This document shows positions 39,138-48,500 of a stretch of DNA of 64,000 bases, piece by piece. The stretch lies in assembly GCF_012932365.1 (NCBI RefSeq), contig NZ_JAAIIH010000001.1, positions 248,001 to 312,000 of the forward strand, in the 5' to 3' direction. The position numbers and the translations under genes are program-made. Within the stretch, counting starts at the first letter, position 1, and each line of letters starts with the position of its first letter. Under the pieces are notes generated by a model. It was given only the letters and a program-made list of their open reading frames with translations. It was not told the origin of the DNA and searched no databases. This stretch comes from Bifidobacterium moraviense (GTDB lineage Bacteria > Actinomycetota > Actinomycetes > Actinomycetales > Bifidobacteriaceae).

Positions 39138-39806
39138 ATGACGAATACGTCGTACGGAACCGAGCCGCGGGGGAATGAGCGATATCGTCTGTCGTTCACG
39201 GTCGGCGGCCTGCTTGCGTCCCAGGGCCATCTCGTCGCGGGCCTGTTCATGGCCGACGGCGAATGCGCCGATGCTGCGCCGGACGACGAGCTGGGGGATC
39301 GCATCGCGCAGGTCCGCCGGCGCGCCGTCGATGAGAACGTGCTGGCCGTGCGCACGCAGGCGGCGAACGTGCGCATGGTGCGCGAGGCGATCAAGCGGCT
39401 GAGCGCGCTCACCATGCGGGAGCTGCGCCATCTGGCCGACGCCGATACGCCGCCGAGGGACTGCCAGGCGCTCATGTGGGTGGCGATGTGCCGCTACTAC
39501 GCGCTGGTGGGGGAGTTCGCGAACGAGGTGCTGCGCGACCGGTATCTGCTGGGCATGTCGACCGTGGACCACGGCGACTACGACCGGTTCATCCTCGCCA
39601 AGGCCATGTGGCATACCGAGCTTGAGGACGTCAGCCGCACCACGGCGCTCAAGCTGCGTTCGAACGTGTTCAGGGCCATGGCCGAAGGCGAGCTGGTGGA
39701 CGGCGTCGACAACACGCTCCTGCCTTCCCTGCTCGGAAGGACCGTGACCGGTATTCTTGAGCACAGGCCGGAATCGTTCCTGTTCTTCCCGATGAACGAG
39801 CATTGA
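39138..39806 (+). CDS. brxA: BREX system protein BrxA (DUF1819)
   Basis: 222 residues; ATG preceded by GGAAGGAGG. First gene of the type 1 BREX operon. The DUF1819 look is clear: YRLSFTVGGLLASQGHLVAGLF at the N-terminus and RTVTGILEHRPESFLFFPM at the C-terminus. Family knowledge: BrxA is a small DNA-binding protein needed for BREX phage resistance in some systems. Length fits (about 200-220). The 177-bp upstream gap contains no obvious sigma-70 promoter. Confidence 0.85.
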   Translation: MTNTSYGTEPRGNERYRLSFTVGGLLASQGHLVAGLFMADGECADAAPDDELGDRIAQVRRRAVDENVLAVRTQAANVRMVREAIKRLSALTMRELRHLADADTPPRDCQALMWVAMCRYYALVGEFANEVLRDRYLLGMSTVDHGDYDRFILAKAMWHTELEDVSRTTALKLRSNVFRAMAEGELVDGVDNTLLPSLLGRTVTGILEHRPESFLFFPMNEH

Positions 39807-39859
39807 GACGAACGAGCATTGAGAGGCAGCGGACATGCGACGAGAGGAGGGCGCGAACA

Positions 39860-40585
39860 ATGACAGTCGGCAATGCTGCGAGGAAACGTCCCGCCAGCAT
39901 CGAACGTGACTTCGACGGGATGTTCCGGTACATGCAGTCCAGGCGTTTCCGCAACGGAGAGGACACCGGCGGCGAACCGGCGAACTATGTCTACGCCTAT
40001 CTGCCGGAGAAGGAGCTGGAAGTCGAGCGCCGCATACCGCTGCTCGTCAGCCGCCTGCAGGGCATGACTCCCGCAGAGCCAGACGATTCCGCGCCCGCCG
40101 TGCTGGTCATCGACCTGTACGAGCTGGCCGTGCGAATCATGAAGGACAACGACGTCTTCGACGCCGCCATCGAACAGGAATCCGAGATGCATGGCGACGA
40201 GGACGCAGTCGAGAACGGCTCGTGGCCGACGCTTCAGGAGGATGACTTCTATCAGGCGCTCGCCGGCATGCTCGGTCCCGACAACGACGATCTGAAGGAT
40301 GCGCTCAGGGAACGCTACCGGCAGGCTGCGGCGGACCATGAGGCCGATCTGGTGTTCGTGACCGGAGTGGGGCAGGTGTATCCGTACATTCGCGCGCATG
40401 CGCTGCTCAACTGCCTTCAGTACGTTATTCCCGAGCGCACGCCCGTGGTGGTGTTCTTCCCGGGCACCTACAGGAAGACGGCATCGACCGTGTCGGTGAT
40501 GCGTCTGTTCGACCGTCTCGGCGCAGACAACTACTACCGTGCGTTCAGTCTCAACGACGCGATCTGGGAAGGAGCCAACGCATGA
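39860..40585 (+). CDS. brxB: BREX system protein BrxB (DUF1788)
   Basis: 241 residues from the ATG at 39860 (GAGAGGAGGG upstream). The DUF1788 pattern is visible: DFDGMFRYMQSRRF, AYLPEKELEVERRIPLL, VYPYIRAHALLNCLQ and VVVFFPGTYRK. BrxB is an essential BREX component of unknown biochemical role. It overlaps brxC by 4 bp (ATGA), consistent with one polycistronic unit. Confidence 0.88.
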   Translation: MTVGNAARKRPASIERDFDGMFRYMQSRRFRNGEDTGGEPANYVYAYLPEKELEVERRIPLLVSRLQGMTPAEPDDSAPAVLVIDLYELAVRIMKDNDVFDAAIEQESEMHGDEDAVENGSWPTLQEDDFYQALAGMLGPDNDDLKDALRERYRQAAADHEADLVFVTGVGQVYPYIRAHALLNCLQYVIPERTPVVVFFPGTYRKTASTVSVMRLFDRLGADNYYRAFSLNDAIWEGANA

Positions 40586-43500
40586 GCGACATGGGCAATG
40601 GCGAGAGCGGCGCATTGCGGTTCAGGGACATTTTCGTCAGGAACATCGACGACAAGGTCGACGGCGTCATCAAGGCCAGCGACGACAGCAACCTTGCCGA
40701 CGAGGTGCGCGAATACGTGCTGACCGACGAGATCCAGACCAATCTCGAGCGCTTCTTCGACGCGTACAACGATCGGTCCTCCGCCTACACGAACGGCGTG
40801 TGGATCTCGGGCTACTTCGGCTCCGGCAAGTCGCACCTGCTGAAGATCCTCTCCCATGTTCTGGGCGACGTTCCGGCGGCCTCCGCCGCAGGGGAGGCCG
40901 ATCCGATGAGCCGCGCGCAGGTCATCGACGTCATGAAGTCCAAGGCGCGCGACGCCGAAAACCATGAGCTCGAGGGGCTGCTGGAAGCGAATCTGCGCAT
41001 CCCCGCCACCTCGCTGCTGTTCAACATCGACAGCAAGGCGCAGCGGGGCAGCAGGACCATGCTCATGGACGCCTTCATCCGCGTGTTCGACGAGGCCCGC
41101 GGCTACTACGGCGCCAACAAGTACGTGGCGAAGATGGAACGCGACCTCGACGCCAACGGCCGTCTGGACGAGTTCAAGCGTCAGTTCGAACAGATCGCCG
41201 GCAAGCCGTGGTCCAAGGGACGCACGCAGGCCGCGTTCTCCGGCCCCAAGATCGACAGGGCGTTCGCCGCAGCCACCGGCGACGAGGTGCACGACATCCT
41301 CAAGGACTACCAGAAGCAGTACAGTCCGACCATCGCCGACTTCGCCGACGACGTGAACGACTGGCTGCAGCGCCAGCCCGACGGCCATCGCCTGATCTTC
41401 CTCGTGGACGAGATCGGCCAGTTCATCGGGACCAGAACGGACCTCATGCTCAATCTGCAGACCGTGACGGAGGAGCTGTTCTCCCGCTCCAACGGCCGGG
41501 TGTGGGTGATCGTCACCTCGCAGGAGGATCTCGATTCCGTCGTCGGCGACCGCACGGCCAGCCAGGGCCTTGACTTCACGAAGATCAAGGGGCGATTCGC
41601 CGTCAACCTGAAGCTGGCCAGCACTGATGCCCGCGAGGTCATCCAGAAGCGACTGCTCGTCAAGAACGATCGGGGCGAAGCGAAGACTGAGGAACTATGG
41701 CGTGAGCATCGTGAGGAACTCGACGCGCTGTTCACCTTCCAAGGCGAAGGCGGCATGCGCCAGTTCAAGGACTCCAGATTCGGCACCGAGGAGGATTTCA
41801 CCGCCACCTACCCGTTCGTCAACTACCAGTTCACGCTGTTTCAGGACGCGATGCGCGGCATGAGCAACGCCGGGTTCTTCGAAGGCCAGCATCGCTCGGT
41901 CGGCGAGCGCTCGCTGCTGTCCACCATCAGCAGCGCGCTGACGGATCATAGGGATGATGCCGTCGGCGGCCTTGTCCCGTTCAGCGCTCTGTACGACGGC
42001 ATCGCCGGCACCATTCAGAGCACGGTGAACCATCGCATCAACGAAGCCGAACGCGGGATCGGCCTTGACGCCGAGGACCGGGATCTGGCGTTGGCCTTGC
42101 TCAAGGCGCTGCTGCTGGTCAAGCACGTGGAGGGGTTCAGGACGAACGTGCGCAATCTGCGCATCCTCGTGCTCGACCGGTTCGGCAGGGACCTGCCCGA
42201 GCTGGAGCGGCGCATCCAGACGACGCTGGACGTGCTGGAGCGCCAGAACTACGTGCATCGCACCGGCAACGAATACGAGTATCTGACCAACGACGAGCAG
42301 GCCGTCGAAAGCGAGATCAAGAACACCGAAATCGGGGACAGGCAGGTTCGCGACAGGCTGGGCCGGATCGTCAGGGAGAACATCCTCGGTCAGTCGCTGT
42401 CCGTGCAATACGGTCACGGCCACCAGAAGGCGACGTTCCGCTATGGTCTGATCGTCGACAATACGGCGCAGGGCAGGACGTATCCGATCATGCTGCACAT
42501 CGTCACTCCGATGGCCGGTGTAGAGCAGGGCAACGCGGTCCTGCGTTCGGCCGGCTCGCGAGGCGAATTGCGTGTCATCCTCAGCGATGCCGGTTCCACC
42601 GTCATGCGCGATCTGGCCATGCTCGAACGCACCGAGAAGTACCTGCGTGTGCACGCCAACGAGCAGGGCCCGCGCAAGCGCATCATAGATGACAAGCGCG
42701 GCAGTCTTGAGATCATGAGCAGGGAACTGGATGCCGCGGTGTCCGAGGCGCTGTGCTCGGCCACCATCGCCTACAACGGCACCACGCTGGGTGTGAAGGC
42801 GAGCCGGGATGCGGCGAGCGTGATCGCCGAGGCGATGCAGACGGTGATCGGACGCCTGTACACCAACTTCGGCATGGTGGATGGGCTGTCGTACAAGGAA
42901 ACCGATCTTCCCGGCGTGCTTGCCGATGCCACTGCTGTCAACTCAACCCTTGACGGCACCGATTCCGCGGCCAATCGTCTGGATCTGCCGGCGCAGGACG
43001 TGTACGACTATGTGGTCGGTCAGGTCCGCATCAATGTCACGCCGACGGTGCGAGACGTCGTGCAGCACTACGAGGACGAACCGTACGGATGGCCTCTGCA
43101 GGTCACGCTCGCCTGCCTGTGCCATCTGATCGGAGCCGAACGCCTTCGGCTGACGGTCGACAGCCATCGGGTGCCGCACACCGACGTCGTCAGGATGCTG
43201 GTCAATCAGCAGAAGCGCGACAGCGTGCGCGTGGAGGTCCCGAAGCGGCGCGACGCCGCCAAGCTCAGGGAGCTGCGCAGCTTCGCCGTCGACTATCTCG
43301 GCATGACCGGAGACAGGCTGCCGGCGGACGACGAGGACATGGCCCGATCCATCAAGGAAGGACTGGATGCCGAAGCCCGCAGGATCGAGAACCTGCGGGC
43401 CGCCAACAGCCGGTTCAGGTTCGTCGAATCCCTGGACGAGCCGCTTGCGCACCTGAAGTCCGTGGCCGCGAAGCCCGAGGAATGGCTGCTGGAATCTTTC

Positions 43501-44262
43501 CCCGCTCAGGACGAGGACGACAACACCGACCGGCTGCTCGACGACAAGGAGGATGTGATCGATCCGATCCGCAAGGTGCTCAACGGCGCCCAGCGCAAGG
43601 TGCTGACCGACGGCTTGGATTGGATCGCAGCCAACGACTCCAACTTCACCCTCGCTTCCGCCGACCTGCAGCGGGAGCGGGACGCGGTGCGCGCCACGGC
43701 GGACGATCCGCAGCTGTTCCGCGGCAACAGGGTCAACCTGTTCAGGAGCCAGCTGACCGAACTGCAACGGCGCATGGGCGAGCTGATCGACGCGGAACGC
43801 GAACGCGCGCTAAGCGTCGTCGGCACCGTGCGCGAGTCCCTGTCCGGCATCGACTCCTATCGGGACGCCAGCGAGAACGCCCGTCGGAACGCCATGCGCT
43901 CGCTGGAGGACGCGGCCGCGAAGATCAGGACGGCGAAGTACATCGCCGACATCCGACAGACGGCGGACGTGGTGAAGGGCGATCTGTACCTGTCGCTGGT
44001 CAACCAGCTGGCCGCCGCCGCGGCACCGTCTGCCGCCCGGTCGGAGGGGCGGCCTGCGGCGCAGGCTGCAGCGTCGTCTCCTGACCGTGGAAGCGGGACG
44101 GAAGCTGAAGCAGCTCCCAGACCCGCGGAGCAGGCCGTTCGCGTCAGACCGCCGCACCCCAAGCCGATGCTGCGCACGGAGGAGGACGTGGACGAGTTCC
44201 TTGCGGAGTATCGGCGCAGCCTCATTGCGGCCATCCGCGAAGGAAAGCGCATTTTGCTGTAG
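40582..44262 (+). CDS. brxC: BREX system P-loop ATPase BrxC (PglY-like)
   Basis: 1226 residues. Walker A GYFGSGKS at residues 77-84 in WISGYFGSGKSHLLKIL; Walker B-like LIFLVDEIGQFIG near residue 270; the rest is helical with charged repeats. The C-terminal 120 residues contain an Ala-rich linker and end with DVDEFLAEYRRSLIAAIREG. BrxC is the large ATPase essential for BREX methylation and defence. Length fits the family (about 1200). Followed by an 89-bp AT-rich gap and an inserted ATPase gene. Confidence 0.92.
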   Translation: MSDMGNGESGALRFRDIFVRNIDDKVDGVIKASDDSNLADEVREYVLTDEIQTNLERFFDAYNDRSSAYTNGVWISGYFGSGKSHLLKILSHVLGDVPAASAAGEADPMSRAQVIDVMKSKARDAENHELEGLLEANLRIPATSLLFNIDSKAQRGSRTMLMDAFIRVFDEARGYYGANKYVAKMERDLDANGRLDEFKRQFEQIAGKPWSKGRTQAAFSGPKIDRAFAAATGDEVHDILKDYQKQYSPTIADFADDVNDWLQRQPDGHRLIFLVDEIGQFIGTRTDLMLNLQTVTEELFSRSNGRVWVIVTSQEDLDSVVGDRTASQGLDFTKIKGRFAVNLKLASTDAREVIQKRLLVKNDRGEAKTEELWREHREELDALFTFQGEGGMRQFKDSRFGTEEDFTATYPFVNYQFTLFQDAMRGMSNAGFFEGQHRSVGERSLLSTISSALTDHRDDAVGGLVPFSALYDGIAGTIQSTVNHRINEAERGIGLDAEDRDLALALLKALLLVKHVEGFRTNVRNLRILVLDRFGRDLPELERRIQTTLDVLERQNYVHRTGNEYEYLTNDEQAVESEIKNTEIGDRQVRDRLGRIVRENILGQSLSVQYGHGHQKATFRYGLIVDNTAQGRTYPIMLHIVTPMAGVEQGNAVLRSAGSRGELRVILSDAGSTVMRDLAMLERTEKYLRVHANEQGPRKRIIDDKRGSLEIMSRELDAAVSEALCSATIAYNGTTLGVKASRDAASVIAEAMQTVIGRLYTNFGMVDGLSYKETDLPGVLADATAVNSTLDGTDSAANRLDLPAQDVYDYVVGQVRINVTPTVRDVVQHYEDEPYGWPLQVTLACLCHLIGAERLRLTVDSHRVPHTDVVRMLVNQQKRDSVRVEVPKRRDAAKLRELRSFAVDYLGMTGDRLPADDEDMARSIKEGLDAEARRIENLRAANSRFRFVESLDEPLAHLKSVAAKPEEWLLESFPAQDEDDNTDRLLDDKEDVIDPIRKVLNGAQRKVLTDGLDWIAANDSNFTLASADLQRERDAVRATADDPQLFRGNRVNLFRSQLTELQRRMGELIDAERERALSVVGTVRESLSGIDSYRDASENARRNAMRSLEDAAAKIRTAKYIADIRQTADVVKGDLYLSLVNQLAAAAAPSAARSEGRPAAQAAASSPDRGSGTEAEAAPRPAEQAVRVRPPHPKPMLRTEEDVDEFLAEYRRSLIAAIREGKRILL

Positions 44263-44270
44263 TCCGCTTG

Positions 44271-44350
44271 TTGACCAAGGATTAAAACCTGTTTTAAACT
44301 GCTGTCATAATCTTTTTTAGTGCAAACGCGTTTTATGTAGAGGTGGTGCC
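44271..44350 (+). promoter_or_regulatory. Candidate internal promoter/operator in BREX operon
   Basis: TTGACC (44271-44276) and TAAACT (44295-44300) form a promoter-like pair with 18-bp spacing. They overlap the palindrome TTAAAAC-CT-GTTTTAA (44282-44297). The patch is strikingly AT-rich against its surroundings. Confidence 0.4.
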
Positions 44351-44351
44351 G

Positions 44352-45575
44352 ATGATCGACCGACCGCAGTATCTGCGCAGACTGGATGCGTGGAAGGACC
44401 GCGACGTGGTCAAGGTGATCACCGGCGTGCGCCGCTGCGGCAAGTCCACCCTGATGCTGCTGTGGAAGCAAAGGCTGATTGAGCGCTACGGTGTTGCGCC
44501 GGAATCCATCGTGCACATCAATCTCGAGCTGCTGGACAACGAGCCGTTCCTCGAATATCACCGCCTGTACGAGGAGATCCTCCGACGGTGCGCGGCGGGG
44601 GAGGGAAGACGCTACGTGCTGATCGACGAGATCCAGAACGTGCCGGACTTTCAGAAGACGCTCGACAGCCTGCAGGCCAGAGGCGGCATCGACCTGTACG
44701 TCACCGGGTCGAACGCCACGCTGCTGTCCGGGACGCTGGCGACGCTGATATCCGGCAGGTTCGTGGAGATCTCCATGACGCCGTTGTCGTTCGCGGAGTA
44801 TTGGAGCGCGCGGGCGCACGAGGGAATGACCATGCAGCGAGCATGGTCGGAGTACCTGCATGACGGCGCACTTCCGGCCACGGTGGGCTTCGCCGGCGAC
44901 GAGACGATGCTGCACGACTACCTCGACGGCATCCTCAACACCGTGCTGTTCAAGGACGTGGCGGCGAGGCTGAACATCTCCAACATCGCGGCGCTGGAGA
45001 CGGTGACCCGCTATCTGTTCGACAACGTGGGCAACCTCGTCAACCCCAAGGCCATCGCGGACGCCATGACCTCGATGGGCACGAAAATATCGTCGCCCAC
45101 GGTGTCCAACTATCTGGAGGGGCTGGCGGCGGCGTTCATCTTCTATCCGGTGAGGCGCTACGACGTGAAGGGCAAGCGTGCCCTGCGGCTGGAACGCAAG
45201 TACTATGCCGTGGATCTGGGCATGCGCCGCATGTTGTGCTCCAACAGGGTGCGTGACACCGGGCGTCTGCTGGAGAACGTGGTGTTCCTTGAGCTGATGC
45301 GCCGGGAAGGCGACGTGTTCGTAGGGCAGGGCGCCGGCGGCGAGATCGATTTCGTCACCAACGGCACGGACGGGCCGCGATACTACCAGGTGAGCGAATC
45401 CGTGCACGATCCGAACACGCTGGAACGCGAGCTGTCGTCGCTGCGCGCGGTGCGGGACAATTATCCGAAGACGCTGATCACGCTGGACGACGAGCGTCCG
45501 GTCTCCCATGAGGGGATACGGCAGGTGTACGCGTTGGATTGGCTGCTCGGCGAAGGAGAGGAGCGGAAGGCATGA
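44352..45575 (+). CDS. DUF4143/AAA ATPase inserted in the BREX operon
   Basis: 407 residues from the ATG at 44352 (AGGTGG upstream). Walker A ITGVRRCGKSTLMLL near residues 25-40, Walker B YVLIDEIQNVPDFQ, sensor LYVTGSNATLL, and the C-terminal DUF4143 nuclease-like part ending GGEIDFVTNGTDGPRYYQVS. These lone ATPases are widespread and often sit in accessory regions; they are not a core BREX protein. Its ATGA overlap with pglX shows it is co-translated with the methyltransferase. Confidence 0.8.
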   Translation: MIDRPQYLRRLDAWKDRDVVKVITGVRRCGKSTLMLLWKQRLIERYGVAPESIVHINLELLDNEPFLEYHRLYEEILRRCAAGEGRRYVLIDEIQNVPDFQKTLDSLQARGGIDLYVTGSNATLLSGTLATLISGRFVEISMTPLSFAEYWSARAHEGMTMQRAWSEYLHDGALPATVGFAGDETMLHDYLDGILNTVLFKDVAARLNISNIAALETVTRYLFDNVGNLVNPKAIADAMTSMGTKISSPTVSNYLEGLAAAFIFYPVRRYDVKGKRALRLERKYYAVDLGMRRMLCSNRVRDTGRLLENVVFLELMRREGDVFVGQGAGGEIDFVTNGTDGPRYYQVSESVHDPNTLERELSSLRAVRDNYPKTLITLDDERPVSHEGIRQVYALDWLLGEGEERKA

Positions 45576-48500
45576 ACACGAACAAACTGCAGGCGTTCGC
45601 GGCGCAGGCACGCACGGAGCTCATGAAGTCGGTGCGCGCCAATCTGGACGCGGCCATGGAACCGGCTTCGGCGGCGAGCGTGGACAACCCGCGCGCGTTC
45701 GACAGTCTGAAGGAGGAGATCAAGGCCAACGGCGGCGGGGAGCCGGGACGTGCCAGGACCGCGGAACGCCACGCCTACCGTTGGTTCAATCGGATCATCG
45801 CGCTGCGCTACATGGATGCGAACGACTTCACCAGCCCGCACGTGGTGTCCGGCGAGGATGCAGACAATCCTCATGCGCTGCCGGCGGTGCTTTCGGCGGC
45901 CAGGCGCGGCGAGTTCGACGATGACGTGTTCGGCATGGGCGTAGGCGCCGACAAAAAGCTGGCGCCGACGATCGCCGCGCTGCTGGATGGCTCCAAACCG
46001 AGCAACGATCCGCAGGGCGAGGCGTATGGCCTGCTGCTGCGCGCCTACTGCGCATACTGGCACGAGTTCCTGCCGTTCATGTTCGACAATGTCGGCGCCG
46101 CCGACGAGATCCTCATGCCTGCCGATCTGCTTGCCGCCGACTCCGTGCTGCGCAGGGTCGTGGAGGCGATGCCCGTGGCCGACTGCGTGGGAAGCGAAGG
46201 GCAGGGCAATGTGGAGATCATCGGATGGCTCTACCAGTTCTACATCGCCGAGCGCAAGGATGAGGTGATGGCCGGCTTCAAGAAGAACCGCAAGGCCGGC
46301 GCCTCGGAGATTCCCGCCGCCACGCAGCTGTTCACGCCCGACTGGATCGTGAAGTACCTCGTGCAGAACACGGTCGGTCGCCTGTGGACGCAGAGCCACC
46401 CCGAGTCCCAGCTCCACAAATCCTGGGAATACTACATCGATCCCGCCCTTGCCGCTGGTTCCTCTGCCTCCCCTTCCCCGGAGGAGGCCTCGGCATCCGC
46501 TCCATCCCTTGCCTCCCCCTCTCAGGGGGAGGTGTCGGCGAAGCCGACGGAGGGGGTCCTCCGCATCGATTCCCCCGAGTCCCTCACCGTCTGCGACCCC
46601 GCCTGCGGCTCCGGCCATATGCTCACCTACGCGTTCGACCTGCTCTACGACATCTACGACGAGGCCGGCTATTCCGCCAACGAGATCCCCGGCCTGATCC
46701 TGAAGCACAACCTGTTCGGCATGGAGATCGACGAGCGCGCCGCCAACCTCGCCGCCTTCGCGCTGACGATGAAGGCGCGCGGCCGCTACCGTCGCTTCTT
46801 CCGCAAGGGCCGTCAGGTCCAGCCCAACATCCAGCGCATCACGCCCGAATACTTCACCGGAGAGGAGGTCTCCGAGCTCAACGAGCTCTACGGCGTGACC
46901 TTCGACGCCGAGACGTGGAACACGTACCGGCATGCCGACGTATACGGCTCGCTGATCCAGCCGGACCGCGAGCTGGCTACGCTCGCCGACAACATAACCC
47001 ACGCGGACGCGACGATGCTCTTCGACGAGCACCTCATCGAACGCGGCGATCAGGTGCTCACCCAGACCGCCTACCTCGCCCGCAAATATGCTGCGGTCAT
47101 TGCCAACCCGCCATATATGGGGGCGGGAAACATGGGTGATTTGCTCAAGAAATGGTTGAACAAGAATTACAAGGCCGGCAGCAAGGATCTGATGACTTCT
47201 TTCATGATGCGAGCTGCTCAATTGGTTGTTCATGATGGGTATTGGGGAATCATTAACCTGCCATCATGGATTTCTCTTTCATCCTTTGAGGATTTACGCG
47301 CGTGGCTGTTGTCGTCTTGTCACATCGATTCTTTTATCGATTTGGGCCGTGGCATTTTCGGTTCTGATTTTGGCAGCGTTGCGTTTGTTATTCATAACAC
47401 GAACAGTGATGGTCGAAATGGTTATTATCGTAGGCTTTTTGAGAAGCATGTCGATGTGAGATCTGTGAAGACCATTGAAGACCTGTTCCTCGATAAGGAA
47501 TACAATGTATTCACTGTCAACCAGCAGGATTTCGCCCAGATTCCCGGCTCACCGATTGCGTATTGGTTATCCGATGCCATGCGGAGTATTGTATCCAATA
47601 AGAAGATTCCCTCGCTGGAAGATGCAAGTGTTTTGCGCCAGGGCCTTTCCTCTTCCGATGGAGATCGATTTATGCGTTTCTTTTGGGAGATAAATAGTCG
47701 TCTTTTAATCGTTAATGCTGATTCACAAGAAACTGCGGAACGATCTGTGGGCAAGTGGTTCCCCTTCAATAAGGGCGGAGATTGGCGTAAATGGTATGGT
47801 AATCAAATCTGGGTAATTAATTGGGAAAATAATGGACGAGATATATATAGTTGTCGTCCTCGATCTGTAGTTCGTAGTCCCCAATTCTATTTTCATCCAG
47901 GCTTAGGGTGGTCAAAAATAAGTTCCGGATCTTTTGCTGTTCGTTATTATCCGTCCGGTTTTATTCTTGGATCATCGGCGATTGGTATTTTTGTTGGTAA
48001 TGGATGTCAATTATGGGATCTTGCAGCTATCTGCAATTCTTCTTTTGCTGTAGATTTGGTGACTTCTTTGTCTCCTACTCTTAGTTTTGTTTCAGATACG
48101 GTTGGCACACTTCCCGTGAAAACTATTACTGGTCGGAATATTGAGAAACTTGTAGATGATCTGATATATGCGTCTAAAACTGACTGGGATTCCTACGAGA
48201 CTTCGTGGGATTTTGCACGGTTGGAAGTACTGTGCAACTATCGCACAGCCAGCTCTGACGGCAACACCCCTGACGGGGCAAGCCTGAGTGCGATGATCCC
48301 GGCATACATCGAGCAGTGCAAGACCATCGCTGAGGAGCAGCGCCAGCGCGAGATCCGCAACAACGAGCTGGTGGCGGACGCGTACGGCGTGCGCGACGAG
48401 GTGCCGTGCGACGTGCCAATCGAGCGCGTTTCGCTGAAGCGCAATCCGGCATTCGCCTACCCGAGGGCCACGCCCGCCGAGCGCGACGAACTCATGACCA

